Source: Parvibaculum sp. (GTDB lineage: Bacteria > Pseudomonadota > Alphaproteobacteria > Parvibaculales > Parvibaculaceae). From it: DNA of 64,000 nt. This document shows, piece after piece, positions 37,022 to 46,460 of the stretch (position 1 is its first letter; every line of letters starts with the position of its first letter). The stretch is from positions 1,857,501 to 1,921,500 of the forward strand of contig NZ_JAHBYN010000001.1 of NCBI RefSeq assembly GCF_019635935.1, written 5' to 3'. The notes below the pieces were generated by a model, which saw only the letters and a program-made list of their open reading frames with translations, was not told the origin of the DNA and made no database searches. The position numbers and the translations under genes were made by a program.

Positions 37022-38248
37022 TCACATCGCCCAGACGCCCGACGCGTTGGAACGATAGCCGAGCGCGGTATAGGCCGCGTCGACCAGCGCCTGACCGCGG
37101 GTGTTGAGCAGGATGCCGGCGCCCATGCGGTTCATGTTGTAGCCGAAGCTCATGCGGCATTCCGGGTCGGCAAAACCGATCGAACCGCCCATGCCGACAT
37201 GGCCGAACGCCGCATCCGACATGATGCAGGAGGAGTTGGGTGCGTTCGGTTCCTTGCGATTGTCCATCGACTTCATGTAGCCGAGCGCGAAACGCGACGG
37301 GATCAGCAGTGTCGCATCTTCATGCGTCGCCATCGCGACGCGGCCCATGCGCGCCAGCGTGTCGGGCCCAACCAGCTTGCCCCCGCCATTGGCGAGCGGC
37401 GCATACATGCCGGCAAGCCCGCGGCCATTGGTGATGCCGTTCGCCGAACCGATTTCGGCGGCGTGGCATTCGCGCGAATTGAAGTCCGTGTTGCCGCTGT
37501 TCATCAGGAAGAGATGCGCCGCGCTCGAAGTGTCGGTGAGCAGCGCCTGCGTGAACTTCGAATTCGCGGCAGCGGGATCCGGCTCGGCGAAAATCATCGC
37601 CGCGATGCGCGGCTCAGTCGCTTCGGGCGTGCCGATGGTGAAGTCGAGGCCGAGCGGCTTTGCCACTTCGTCGGCAAAGAAACGGCCGAGGCGTTTGCCC
37701 GAAGCGCGATGCACCAGCTCGCCGACCGTCCACGCAAACGTGACGCCGTGATAGCCGTTGCGGATGCCGGGCTTCCAGAAAGGTTCTTCGTCGGCGAGAA
37801 CTTTCACCATGTAGTCGTAATCGTAATAGGCGCCATCTTTCAGTTTGGTGCGCACATGCGGCTGGCCGGCCGAATGGTCGAGCATCATCGAAACCAGCGT
37901 CTCTTCCTTGCCGTTCTTCGCATATTCGGGCCAGTAGGCGCCGACCTTCGCATCGAGATCGAGAAGCCCGCGATCGGCCAGCATATGCGCGCACAAGGCG
38001 GTCGCGCCCTTGGTGCAGGAAAAGACGATGGAGACGGTATCCTTCTCCCATGCCGCACCGTCGCGCGCTTTCCGCCCGCCCCAGATGTCGACAACGGTCT
38101 TGCCCTCGAGCGTGATCGCGACATTGGCGCCGACCTCATCGCGCGTTTCGCAGTTTTCGATGAAGGCATCGACCACGGGCTTGAATTTCGGATCGTAGCT
38201 GCCCTCGATCTTGCCGGCCTTTGTGTCTTTCGAAAGCGTCTCGGCCAT
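37022..38248 (-). CDS. Serine hydrolase, class C beta-lactamase/EstB-like
   Basis: A 408-residue cytosolic family VIII esterase-like protein. S77-x2-K80 (VFSCTKGAT) provides the nucleophile and general base, a YHGVTFAWTVGEL segment contains the second Tyr motif, and HVGMGGSIGFADPE is the KTG-equivalent. There is no signal peptide, in keeping with EstB-type esterases rather than beta-lactamases. I start at the ATG at 38248. Natural substrate unknown. It follows the SGNH-like gene, 34 bases after its stop. Confidence 0.9.
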   Translation of the reverse strand: MAETLSKDTKAGKIEGSYDPKFKPVVDAFIENCETRDEVGANVAITLEGKTVVDIWGGRKARDGAAWEKDTVSIVFSCTKGATALCAHMLADRGLLDLDAKVGAYWPEYAKNGKEETLVSMMLDHSAGQPHVRTKLKDGAYYDYDYMVKVLADEEPFWKPGIRNGYHGVTFAWTVGELVHRASGKRLGRFFADEVAKPLGLDFTIGTPEATEPRIAAMIFAEPDPAAANSKFTQALLTDTSSAAHLFLMNSGNTDFNSRECHAAEIGSANGITNGRGLAGMYAPLANGGGKLVGPDTLARMGRVAMATHEDATLLIPSRFALGYMKSMDNRKEPNAPNSSCIMSDAAFGHVGMGGSIGFADPECRMSFGYNMNRMGAGILLNTRGQALVDAAYTALGYRSNASGVWAM

Positions 38249-38282
38249 GAAGGCCTCCCTGTTTTTATGTGTATCGTGAAAA

Positions 38283-39005
38283 CTATCGCGTCGAGCGCAA
38301 GCCGCCATAGCCGGCATCGATCAGCACCGGCCGGACGGCGGCGGTGAGAACCGCGTAGCCGCGCTCGTTGAGCGTCAGCCTGTCCCAGCGATGAAGATCG
38401 TCGCGGATATTGCCTTCCGCATCGAGCATGGCGGCGGCGGCGTCGATGAAATACATGTCGCGCTGACCGGCAACGAAATCGGCGACAAGCGCATTGGCGC
38501 GCTGCGCGCCGTACCAGCGCTCCTTGCGCGCCGGTTGCGGACGGATCGACACGAAATAGATCGGGGCGGCAAGCCCTTCGGCGCGCAGCGACAGCGCCAG
38601 CGTGCGGAAATCGTCGAGCACATCTTCCGGCCGCCGCCCATAGACGTCGGCAAGGTCGGCATCGCCCGCCATCACGACGACGGCGCGCGGATGATAAGGA
38701 AGGACGACGCGGTGGATGTAATACGTGACATGCGAAATCTGTGCGCCGCCGAAGCCGCGCTGGATGACGGGCACGGGCGCCATGTCCTCGGCAAGTCGCG
38801 GCCAGAGCCGGACATCGCGCCCGCCGACGAAAAGCACCGCGCCGGGCGGCGGCGGATTGGACACGTCGCGCCGCTCAAAGGCCGCGATTTCGCCTTCCCA
38901 GTATTTCGGGGCGCCGGAGGCGAGCAGCACATAGATCAGAAACGCGAACAGCGCGATGACGCCGATGCTGGCGAAAACGCCGAGCGTGACCAGCATGCGC
39001 CTCAT
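38283..39005 (-). CDS. SGNH-fold protein lacking the catalytic residues
   Basis: A 240-residue protein with an N-terminal membrane anchor (residues 6-29) and the backbone of a GDSL/SGNH hydrolase. Active relatives as I recall them read VGSSSIRLW, GDND and DGLHLN. Here these are VGGRDVRLW (60-68), GDADLA (114-119) and DRLTLN (208-213), so the Ser, Asn and catalytic His are all replaced, while the oxyanion segment RGFGGAQIS and FVSIRPQPAR are kept. It is probably a non-catalytic membrane-anchored binding protein. It lies upstream of the EstB-like gene, with which it may be co-transcribed. Confidence 0.82.
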   Translation of the reverse strand: MRRMLVTLGVFASIGVIALFAFLIYVLLASGAPKYWEGEIAAFERRDVSNPPPPGAVLFVGGRDVRLWPRLAEDMAPVPVIQRGFGGAQISHVTYYIHRVVLPYHPRAVVVMAGDADLADVYGRRPEDVLDDFRTLALSLRAEGLAAPIYFVSIRPQPARKERWYGAQRANALVADFVAGQRDMYFIDAAAAMLDAEGNIRDDLHRWDRLTLNERGYAVLTAAVRPVLIDAGYGGLRSTR

Positions 39006-39038
39006 GCGCGGCGCTCCGGCAAAGTGTCACCCTCCAGA

Positions 39039-39169
39039 CCGTCATTGCGAGAAGCGCGTCGCGCGACGACCTGGCTACGCCGAAGCGAAGCTCCGGCTTC
39101 GCCAAGGCGAGAGCAATCCAGTCCGTGCCGTGTGGCTTCTGGATTGCTTCGCTGCGCTCGCAATGACGG
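39039..39169. repeat. 131-base mosaic palindromic repeat
   Basis: Outer arms CCGTCATTGCGAG (39039-39051) and its complement (39157-39169), plus inner arms around GAGCAATCCAG and CTGGATTGCTTC (about 39110 and 39139), make a long nested inverted repeat. This form is familiar as an interspersed repeat in alphaproteobacteria. It separates the SGNH-like gene and qor-like gene and fills most of that gap. Confidence 0.85.
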
Positions 39170-39183
39170 AATCCTTTTTGGCA

Positions 39184-40188
39184 TCAACGCGAGGGCACAA
39201 GGACGATCTTGCCCTTGACCTTGCGCGCCGCCATGTCGTTGAGCGCTTGCGCCGCTTCCTCGAACTTGTAGGTCTTCGAGACGTGCGGCTTGAGCTTGCC
39301 CTGCTTGAACCAGGTCATCAGCTCCTTGAGGTTTTCCTGATGGCGCTTCGGCTCGCGCCCGGTGAAGGCGCCCCAGAAAACGCCGACGATCTGGCAGCCT
39401 TTCAGCAATGCGAGGTTGAGCGGGATTTTGGGGATCGGGCCGGCGGCAAAACCGATGACGAGAAAACGCCCTTCCCAATTGGTGGCGCGGAGCGCCGGCT
39501 CCGAATAGTCGCCGCCGACCGGGTCGTAGACGACATCGGCGCCCTGCCCGCCGGTCAGTTCCTTGATCCGGTCGGTCAGCGCCTTCTGCGCGTCGCGGTC
39601 GAGCGCGCCTGTCGGATAAAGGAGCGTCTCGTCGGCGCCGTGATCGCGGCAGACCTGGAGCTTGTCTTCCGACGAGGCGGCTGCGATGACGCGCGCGCCC
39701 ATCGCCTTGCCAAGCTCGACGGCGGCCAGCCCAACGCCGCCCGCCGCACCGAGCACCAGCAGCGATTCACCCGGCTTGATCGCCGCGCGGTCTTTCAGCG
39801 CGTGATGCGAGGTGCCATAAGTCATCAGGAAGGCCGACGCCGTGACGAAATCCATCTCGTCGGGGATCGGCGTCACGCGCGCCTCATCAAGCGCGATCTC
39901 CTCGGCAAAGCCGCCCCAGCCGCACGAGCCGATGACGCGGTCGCCGACCTTCACCTTGGTGACGCCCTCGCCGATCTTGATAACCTTGCCCGCGACCTCG
40001 CCGCCCGGCGAGAAGGGCAGCGGCGGCTTGAACTGGTATTTGTTTTCGATGATCAGCACGTCGGGGAAGTTGACGGCCGCCGCATGGACCTCGAGCAGGA
40101 CTTCGCCCTTTTTGGGCTGAGGCGAGGGCACCTCCTCGATGACGAGGCTTTCGGGCGGGCCGTATTCCTTGCACAGAACGGCTTTCAT
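39184..40188 (-). CDS. NADPH:quinone oxidoreductase-family protein
   Basis: A 334-residue medium-chain reductase of the zinc-free quinone oxidoreductase group. It shows the N-terminal GroES-like domain (AAAVNFPDVLIIENKYQ, PGGEVAGKV), the nucleotide fold LGAAGGVGLAAVELGKAMGA and the family segment GADVVYDPVGGDY. No catalytic or structural zinc cysteines are seen. It may reduce quinones or enoyl compounds using NADPH. It is a single gene between repeat element and the ialB gene, divergent from the latter. Confidence 0.9.
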   Translation of the reverse strand: MKAVLCKEYGPPESLVIEEVPSPQPKKGEVLLEVHAAAVNFPDVLIIENKYQFKPPLPFSPGGEVAGKVIKIGEGVTKVKVGDRVIGSCGWGGFAEEIALDEARVTPIPDEMDFVTASAFLMTYGTSHHALKDRAAIKPGESLLVLGAAGGVGLAAVELGKAMGARVIAAASSEDKLQVCRDHGADETLLYPTGALDRDAQKALTDRIKELTGGQGADVVYDPVGGDYSEPALRATNWEGRFLVIGFAAGPIPKIPLNLALLKGCQIVGVFWGAFTGREPKRHQENLKELMTWFKQGKLKPHVSKTYKFEEAAQALNDMAARKVKGKIVLVPSR

Positions 40189-40494
40189 GGTCGTCTCCCC
40201 CTGATTTTGCTTTGGATGGTTGATTTCCGGAAATGGCGATGCCTCTCACTTAGCACGAGCGGGGCGGCCTTCGCCAGATTGAGACCGCGCCGCTCGAACC
40301 GCGCAAGACCCGCCGCCGCCATGCTTCCGCCACAAGAATCGGTGAATTTCCGGGCCGGCCCGCCCTGTCCCGCCCGCCGGAATTCGCCCCAATTTCGGGC
40401 GGCATATCTGGAAATCGGGGCGAGGGGCCGTTATGGTCAGGCGCATCGCCGCCCGATCCCGGATAACAAGCGCAAGCAACGAGTTGAAGAGATC
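40189..40494. other. 306-base divergent intergenic region
   Basis: This region is shared by the qor-like gene and the ialB-like gene. It is GC-rich with scattered short inverted repeats. I see no gene or recognisable operator in it. Confidence 0.4.
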
Positions 40495-41061
40495 ATGCCA
40501 AGACGCCCGCGCCTTTCCACGACCTTCGCCCGCGCCGCCGCCCTCGCTTTTGGCGCCGTCCTGCTGACGGCCGCCACATCGGGCATTGCCGCCGCACAGG
40601 AAGCCCCGAAGCTTCTCGGCAAATACGACGACTGGTCGGCCTACAGCTACGGCTCCGGCAGCGATCGCATGTGCTATGCGATGAGCGCCCCCACGCGGAT
40701 GCTGCCGGCCGGCGCCAGTCGCGGCGACGTCTATTTCATGGTGACGCACCGCCCGGGCCGCAACGCACGCAACGAAATCAGCATGCGCGCCGGCTATCCC
40801 TTCAAGACCACGAGCCGCCCCTTCGCCACCATCGGGACGGACAAGTTCCAGATGTTCAACGGCACGAAGGAAGGCGGCGAACATCAGTATTGGGCCTGGC
40901 TCGAAAACCCCTCCGAGGAGGGAAAGATGGTGCAGGCGCTGAAGGCCGGAAGCTCGATGGAGATCAGGGGCACCTCGGCGCGCGACACGCTGACCACCGA
41001 CACCTATTCGCTGAAGGGCTCCTCGGCCGCGCTGCGGAAGATCGACGAGACCTGCAAATAG
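40495..41061 (+). CDS. Invasion-associated locus B (IalB)-family protein
   Basis: A 188-residue exported protein with a signal peptide (residues 1 to about 35, ending AAAQ). The mature domain contains the IalB family pattern YDDWSAYSYG, DRMCYAMSAPTRMLP, FMVTHRPGR, GYPFKTTSRPFATIG and a C-terminal RKIDETCK; the two cysteines may form a disulfide. Despite the name, the family is widespread in non-pathogenic alphaproteobacteria and its function is unclear. An AAGAGAT site precedes the ATG. Confidence 0.88.
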   Translation: MPRRPRLSTTFARAAALAFGAVLLTAATSGIAAAQEAPKLLGKYDDWSAYSYGSGSDRMCYAMSAPTRMLPAGASRGDVYFMVTHRPGRNARNEISMRAGYPFKTTSRPFATIGTDKFQMFNGTKEGGEHQYWAWLENPSEEGKMVQALKAGSSMEIRGTSARDTLTTDTYSLKGSSAALRKIDETCK

Positions 41062-41088
41062 GCGGGAAAACACCGGATTTCTGCCGGA

Positions 41089-41111
41089 AACGGGGGCCAT
41101 TGGCCCCCGTT
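41089..41111 (+). terminator. Possible terminator hairpin after the ialB-like gene
   Basis: Stem AACGGGGGCC (41089-41098) pairs with 41102-41111 around ATT. There is only a weak T-run after it, so termination may be partial and allow read-through into rlmN. Confidence 0.5.
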
Positions 41112-41136
41112 ATGCCGTCTGTGATATGAAGCGGCC

Positions 41137-42327
41137 ATGACGAGCCTCGACATCGCACATGAAAATCGGACGCCCGCGCCCGCCCGGAAGGCGGACGCGC
41201 GGACGCGGCTTGTCGGGCTGACGCGGCCGCAGCTCGCCGCGGCGCTGAAGGATTTCGGCATTCCCGAAAATCAGTGCCGGATGCGCGCCGGGCAGATATG
41301 GAACGGCATCTATCATCGCGGGCTGACAAGCTTCGAGGGCATGACGACGCTGTCGAAGGAACTGCGCGGCAAGCTCAACGAGGCTTTCGATCTCTCGCGG
41401 CTTGAAATCGTCACCGAACAGAAATCGGTCGACGGTACGCGCAAATGGCTGCTGCGGCTGCCGGGCGAGAAGCCGGGCGTGCCGGGGCCGGAAATCGAGA
41501 CGGTCTACATTCCCGAGGAAGGACGCGGCACGCTTTGCGTGTCGAGCCAGGTCGGCTGCACGCTGACCTGCAGCTTCTGCCACACCGGCACACAGAAACT
41601 GGTGCGCAACTTGACCGCGGGCGAAATCGTCGGCCAGATCATGATTGCGCGCGACGCGCTGGGCGAATGGCCGGATGGCGGCCGCAATTCGGAAGACCGC
41701 CTGATCACCAATATCGTGCTGATGGGCATGGGCGAGCCGCTCTACAATTTCGACAATGTGCGCGATGCGCTGGAAGTCGTCTCGGACGGCGAAGGCCTGT
41801 CGCTGTCGAAGCGCCGCATCACGCTGTCGACATCGGGCGTCGTGCCGATGATCGAAAAGACGGGCGCCGAAATCGGCTGCATGCTGGCGATCTCGCTGCA
41901 CGCCGTCAACGACGAGACGCGCAACAAGCTGGTGCCCTTGAACAAGAAATATCCGATCAAGGAATTGCTGGAAGCCTGCCGCAACTATCCCGGCGTCTCC
42001 AACGCGCGGCGCATCACTTTTGAATATGTGATGCTGAAAGGCGTCAACGATTCACTCGAAGACGCGAAGGCGCTGGTGCGGCTCTTGAAGCATATCCCGG
42101 CCAAGATCAATCTGATCCCCTTCAATCCCTGGCCGGGCTCGCCTTACGAATGTTCGGACTGGGAGACGATCGAAAAATTCGCCGACGTCGTCAACCGCGC
42201 CGGCTATGCAAGCCCCGTCCGCACCCCGCGCGGCCGCGACATCATGGCGGCCTGCGGACAGTTGAAGAGCGAGACGGTGAAGCAGCGCGCGAGCGAGCGG
42301 ATCAGGGAAGCAAGAACGGAAGCCTGA
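41137..42327 (+). CDS. rlmN: 23S rRNA/tRNA adenine-C2 methyltransferase RlmN
   Basis: RlmN is a radical-SAM enzyme that methylates A2503 of 23S rRNA and A37 of some tRNAs. The 396-residue protein has C141-x3-C145-x2-C148 (CTLTCSFC), the preceding CVSSQVG, the [12 protein letters not shown] motif, and the C-terminal catalytic Cys in IMAACGQL. The N-terminal helical domain (about 25-90) matches the family. It lies downstream of the ialB-like gene. Confidence 0.95.
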   Translation: MTSLDIAHENRTPAPARKADARTRLVGLTRPQLAAALKDFGIPENQCRMRAGQIWNGIYHRGLTSFEGMTTLSKELRGKLNEAFDLSRLEIVTEQKSVDGTRKWLLRLPGEKPGVPGPEIETVYIPEEGRGTLCVSSQVGCTLTCSFCHTGTQKLVRNLTAGEIVGQIMIARDALGEWPDGGRNSEDRLITNIVLMGMGEPLYNFDNVRDALEVVSDGEGLSLSKRRITLSTSGVVPMIEKTGAEIGCMLAISLHAVNDETRNKLVPLNKKYPIKELLEACRNYPGVSNARRITFEYVMLKGVNDSLEDAKALVRLLKHIPAKINLIPFNPWPGSPYECSDWETIEKFADVVNRAGYASPVRTPRGRDIMAACGQLKSETVKQRASERIREARTEA

Positions 42328-42340
42328 GCCCGCGCGCCCG

Positions 42341-42928
42341 TCAGCGCTTCGCCCATTGAAGCGCCGCTTCGAGCCGGTCATTGCCCCAGAAAAGCTCGTC
42401 GCCGACAACGAATGACGGCGCGCCGAAGATGCCCTTTGCAATCGCCGCCTCCGTCTGCGCCTTGAGCCGCTCCTTGTGGGCGGGCTCGTTCGCGCGCGCC
42501 GTGAGCGCCGCCGCATCGAGGCCGAGTGCGGCGAGAATTTCGGCGAGCACGGCCTCGTCGGAAATGTCTTTCTGTTCGGCGAAGTTCGCGAGATAGATGC
42601 GGCGTGTAAACTCAGGCCCCCATGCCTCGTCCTGCCCGAGAAGCGCCAGCCGCGCCGCCTTGAGCCCGTTCTGCGGGAAGCGCACCGGCTCTTTCAGCGT
42701 CAGCCCGGCGTCGGCGCAAAGGCGCGCCATGTCGCGCCACATATATTTGCCCTTGGCGGGATAGATGTTGAACGGGCTGTCGTTCCAGCCCTGCGCGCCG
42801 AAAATCGGCCCGAGCAGGAAGGGCCGCCAGACAAGATCGACACCGGCCTCGGCGGCGGCCCGCTCGACGCGCATCGCGGCCAGGTAGGAATAGGTGCTCG
42901 CAAACTCGTACCAGAACTCGACCTGCAT
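42341..42928 (-). CDS. 2-hydroxychromene-2-carboxylate isomerase-family protein (DsbA fold)
   Basis: A 195-residue kappa-class glutathione-transferase-like protein of the DsbA/HCCA isomerase group. The active-site segment is YEFASTYSYLAAMR, with Ser in place of the DsbA cysteines, as in HCCA isomerases. WRPFLLGPIFGAQGWND and KGIFGAPSFVVGDELFWGNDRLE are family signatures. Named members act in naphthalene degradation, but the family is broad and the substrate here is unknown. It is convergent with rlmN. Confidence 0.9.
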   Translation of the reverse strand: MQVEFWYEFASTYSYLAAMRVERAAAEAGVDLVWRPFLLGPIFGAQGWNDSPFNIYPAKGKYMWRDMARLCADAGLTLKEPVRFPQNGLKAARLALLGQDEAWGPEFTRRIYLANFAEQKDISDEAVLAEILAALGLDAAALTARANEPAHKERLKAQTEAAIAKGIFGAPSFVVGDELFWGNDRLEAALQWAKR

Positions 42929-43011
42929 GATGCCCTCTTCTGCGCTGCACGATTATTGCCCCGTGACAGGTGGGGCGATAGCCGGCCCGGCGCAAGAGCC
43001 ATTGCGAAAAC

Positions 43012-43953
43012 TCACACCGCCGTCTGCGCGTCGAGCTTCAGCGTGGCGGCGATGTCGCCGATCAGCTGGATGTCGTCGACAAAAGCGCGGATATGATCGC
43101 CCCGCCCGAGATCGCGCCAGGGGGAGGGCTGCGCGAAATAGCCCCGCCGCCCGTCGATGGCAAGCAGCAGCTCGCCGCCCTCGAACGCCGCCTGCAGCGG
43201 CGCGCCGGTCAGTTCCGCAAGCGCGACCATGCGTTCCATGAAGGCCGGCGTCAGCAGGTAGCGCGCCTCGACCTGATCGCCGGAAAACACCTCGAACAGC
43301 TTTTCGAAACGCGGGTCCTCGAGCCGCACCCGCTCGCCCGCGACGCCCGCATGGCCGAGCGCGTTCAGCATCCCCCGGTCGGCGCGGAGGACGGTGCGGC
43401 TCGAAAAGCGCTTCGGAAAACGGAAGCGTGCAACGAGCCCCCGAAATACGAGATCGTATTCGTCGCGCTTGTCGCGCCGGACCTTGCGTTCGAGAAAGGC
43501 CTCGGCGAGTTCGAAGGGAACGCCGCGCACCTCGCCGCGCACATGGTCCTCCAGCGATTTGCGGCTGTAGGAGGGAAGCAGGTGGCAGCTTTCGAAGGCG
43601 GCGAGAAAATCCGCCGGCACATGCGGCGAATAGGCATAGCCGAAGTGATCGAAAATCTTTGCCGAAAGCTCTTCCGCGAACTTGCGGCCCCACATCAGCA
43701 CCGATCCGAACGTCGCCGCCCCGGCCACCATGATCGCCACGCTGACGAAAAGCGCGAAGCCGCGCATGTCCTCGCCTTCGATCGCCTGCGCGGAAACGGC
43801 AAAGGCGACGAACCCGGCGCCGACGATCGGGACGGCGCGCCGCAAGGTGCGGCGGAAGACGGCGCGGCGCTCGATCTCCTTCTCCGCAATCCACGGCGCG
43901 ATCTCGCGCGCGAAGAACGCGTCGAACCCGGAGGGTGCGTCGGCGGCCGGCAT
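43012..43953 (-). CDS. DUF3137 membrane protein
   Basis: A 313-residue protein with two hydrophobic helices (about 37-58 and 66-88) followed by a large soluble domain. The DUF3137 pattern is seen in EVRGVPFELAEAFLERK, FRGLVARFRFPKRF and RYLLTPAFMERMVALAE. It follows lemA by 7 bases; LemA/DUF3137 pairs are frequent in proteobacteria, which suggests that the two act together at the inner membrane, but the role is unknown. Confidence 0.87.
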   Translation of the reverse strand: MPAADAPSGFDAFFAREIAPWIAEKEIERRAVFRRTLRRAVPIVGAGFVAFAVSAQAIEGEDMRGFALFVSVAIMVAGAATFGSVLMWGRKFAEELSAKIFDHFGYAYSPHVPADFLAAFESCHLLPSYSRKSLEDHVRGEVRGVPFELAEAFLERKVRRDKRDEYDLVFRGLVARFRFPKRFSSRTVLRADRGMLNALGHAGVAGERVRLEDPRFEKLFEVFSGDQVEARYLLTPAFMERMVALAELTGAPLQAAFEGGELLLAIDGRRGYFAQPSPWRDLGRGDHIRAFVDDIQLIGDIAATLKLDAQTAV

Positions 43954-43960
43954 CGCGCCC

Positions 43961-44542
43961 TTACGACATCAGCTGGTTGACGTCGACGGGCTGGCGCGCC
44001 GCCGCGTCCTCGACCTCATAGAAGGGGAAACTCTGCACCTTGGCGAAACCGGCGACGATCGACCCCGGAAAAACCTCGACCGCATTGTTGAGCCGCGTCA
44101 CCGCCGAATTGTAGAAGCGCCGCGCCGCCGCGATGTTGCCCTCGACTTCCTCGAACGCCGCCTGCGCGCGGGTGATCGTCTCGGCGGAGCGAAGCTCGGG
44201 ATAGTTTTCGGCCACCGCGAAGAGCCGCATCATGCCGGTTTCGAGCGCCCGCGAGGCGTCGAGATGGGTGGCGACCGCCGCGGGATCCTCCTTTGCATAG
44301 GGTTCGGCGACCTTGGCCCTGAGCGCCGTCAGCCCCTCCAGCAACTCCTTTTCATGCGTCATGAATTTCTGCGCCAGCGCCACGACGTTGGGCAGGAGGT
44401 CGAAACGCTTGCGAAGCTGGACGTCGATGGAGCCCATCGCCTCGCGCACCTCGTTGCGGCGGGTGATCAGCGCGACATACCAGGCATAACCGCCGCCGAG
44501 AACGATCCCCAGCACGATGAGCAGGATGACCGACGAATCCAT
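43961..44542 (-). CDS. lemA: LemA-family protein
   Basis: A 193-residue LemA protein: an N-terminal membrane helix (residues 5-26), then a long helical cytoplasmic domain with [38 protein letters not shown] and [20 protein letters not shown]. LemA proteins are widespread helical-bundle membrane proteins of unresolved function. It starts the lemA-DUF3137 operon, divergent from argG. Confidence 0.93.
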   Translation of the reverse strand: MDSSVILLIVLGIVLGGGYAWYVALITRRNEVREAMGSIDVQLRKRFDLLPNVVALAQKFMTHEKELLEGLTALRAKVAEPYAKEDPAAVATHLDASRALETGMMRLFAVAENYPELRSAETITRAQAAFEEVEGNIAAARRFYNSAVTRLNNAVEVFPGSIVAGFAKVQSFPFYEVEDAAARQPVDVNQLMS

Positions 44543-44693
44543 GGGAACCCCCCGAAATTGGCCTCATTCGGCGCGATTATGGCAGCGAAATCGCCCTCCG
44601 TCGCCGCCGAAGACGCCGCATCCGCCGCCCCTTGCCGCCCGAACCGATTTCCCTATGATGCGCCGCAAAATCGACCGGCTTGAGGGTGAAAAG

Positions 44694-45926
44694 ATGAGCG
44701 GCGCGACAAAAGACGTGAAAAAGGTGGTGCTGGCCTATTCCGGTGGCCTCGACACCTCCGTCATCCTGAAATGGCTTGAGGAGACCTATGGCTGCGAGGT
44801 GGTGACCTTCACCGCCGATCTCGGCCAGGGCGAGGAGCTGGAGCCGGCGCGCAAGAAGGCCGAGATGCTCGGCGTCAAGGAAATCTACATCGAGGATCTG
44901 CGCGAGGAGTTCGTGCGCGATTTCGTCTTCCCGATGTTCCGGGCGAACGCGCTTTACGAGGGCGTCTATCTGCTCGGCACCTCGATCGCCCGGCCGCTGA
45001 TCGCCAAGCGCCAGATCGAGATTGCGCGCGAGACGGGCGCCGATGCGGTCTGCCACGGCTCGACCGGCAAGGGCAACGATCAGGTGCGCTTCGAGCTCGG
45101 CTATGCGGCGCTCAACCCCGAAATCAAGATCATCGCGCCCTGGCGCGAATGGAACCTGACCTCGCGCACCAAGCTGATCGAATTCGCCGAGAAGCACCAG
45201 ATCCCGATCGCCAAGGACAAGCGCGGCGAAGCGCCCTTCTCGGTCGATGCGAACCTGCTGCATATCTCGGCCGAAGGAAAAGTGCTGGAAGACCCGTCGG
45301 AAGAAGCGCCGGAATATGTCTATAGCCGCAGCGTTCGCCCCGAAGACGCGCCCGACACGCCGACCTATGTCGTGGTGGGTTTCGAAAAGGGCGACGCCGT
45401 TTCCATCGACGGCGTGAAGATGAGCCCGGCGACGCTGCTGACGAAGCTCAACGAGCTCGGCGGCGCCAACGGCATCGGCCGGCTTGACCTTGTCGAAAAC
45501 CGTTTCGTCGGCATGAAGTCGCGCGGCGTCTACGAGACGCCGGGCGGCACGGTGTTGCTCGTTGCCCATCGCGGCATGGAGAGCCTGACGCTCGACCGCG
45601 GCGCGGCGCATCTGAAGGACGAGCTGATGCCCCGCTATGCGGAGCTGATCTATAACGGCTTCTGGTGGAGCCCGGAGCGCGAAATGCTGCAGGCGCTGAT
45701 CGACAAGAGCCAGGAAATGGTGACCGGCAGCGTACGCCTGAAGCTCTACAAGGGCTCGGCCACCATCGTTGGCCGCTCATCGCCCTATTCGCTCTATTCG
45801 GAAGCCCATGTCACCTTCGAGGAAGACGCCGGCGCCTACGACCAGAAGGACGCGGCGGGCTTCATCCGGCTCAATGCGCTCAGGCTGCGTCTGCTCGCCG
45901 CCCGCGACAACAGGACCAGAAAGTAA
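44694..45926 (+). CDS. argG: Argininosuccinate synthase
   Basis: ArgG joins citrulline and aspartate with ATP in arginine synthesis. The 410-residue protein starts at the ATG at 44694, giving the ATP motif [17 protein letters not shown] near the N-terminus. Other hallmarks are [22 protein letters not shown] and [14 protein letters not shown]. Length is normal. The ppa gene starts directly after the argG stop codon, so the two are almost certainly co-translated; the functional link is pyrophosphate released by ArgG. Confidence 0.97.
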   Translation: MSGATKDVKKVVLAYSGGLDTSVILKWLEETYGCEVVTFTADLGQGEELEPARKKAEMLGVKEIYIEDLREEFVRDFVFPMFRANALYEGVYLLGTSIARPLIAKRQIEIARETGADAVCHGSTGKGNDQVRFELGYAALNPEIKIIAPWREWNLTSRTKLIEFAEKHQIPIAKDKRGEAPFSVDANLLHISAEGKVLEDPSEEAPEYVYSRSVRPEDAPDTPTYVVVGFEKGDAVSIDGVKMSPATLLTKLNELGGANGIGRLDLVENRFVGMKSRGVYETPGGTVLLVAHRGMESLTLDRGAAHLKDELMPRYAELIYNGFWWSPEREMLQALIDKSQEMVTGSVRLKLYKGSATIVGRSSPYSLYSEAHVTFEEDAGAYDQKDAAGFIRLNALRLRLLAARDNRTRK

Positions 45927-46457
45927 ATGCGTATCGACGCCATCCCGATCGGCAACAACCCGCCCGACGACATCAACGTCATCGTCGAGGTGCCGCATGG
46001 CGGCCATCCGGTGAAATACGAGATGGACAAGGAATCGGGCACGCTTTTCGTCGACCGCTTCATGCACACGGCAATGCAGTATCCCTGCAATTACGGCTTT
46101 GTGCCGCACACGCTGTCGGAAGACGGCGATCCGGTGGACGTGCTGGTCGTGAGCCGCATTCCGGTGGTGCCGGGCGCCGTCATCCGCTCGCGGCCCATCG
46201 GCGTCTTGATGATGCATGACGAAGCCGGACAGGATGAAAAGATCCTCGCCGTGCCGGTCGAGAAGCTCAATCCCTATTACAAGAACGTCCAGAGCTACAC
46301 CGACATGCCGGACATTCTGATCAAGCGCATCACCCATTTCTTCGAGCACTACAAGGATCTTGAGGAAGGCAAATGGGTGAAGGTCGCCGGCTGGGAAGGC
46401 CCCGAGGTCGCGCGCGCGCTGATCGTCAAGGCCATCGCGGCGGCGAAAGCGAAATAA
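45927..46457 (+). CDS. ppa: Inorganic pyrophosphatase
   Basis: Family I soluble pyrophosphatase of 176 residues. The metal-binding motif DGDPVDVLV is present, with [25 protein letters not shown] and the C-terminal [12 protein letters not shown]. It immediately follows argG, whose reaction yields pyrophosphate, so hydrolysis would pull arginine synthesis forward. It is convergent with the Tag-like glycosylase gene. Confidence 0.97.
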   Translation: MRIDAIPIGNNPPDDINVIVEVPHGGHPVKYEMDKESGTLFVDRFMHTAMQYPCNYGFVPHTLSEDGDPVDVLVVSRIPVVPGAVIRSRPIGVLMMHDEAGQDEKILAVPVEKLNPYYKNVQSYTDMPDILIKRITHFFEHYKDLEEGKWVKVAGWEGPEVARALIVKAIAAAKAK

Positions 46458-46460
46458 GCC

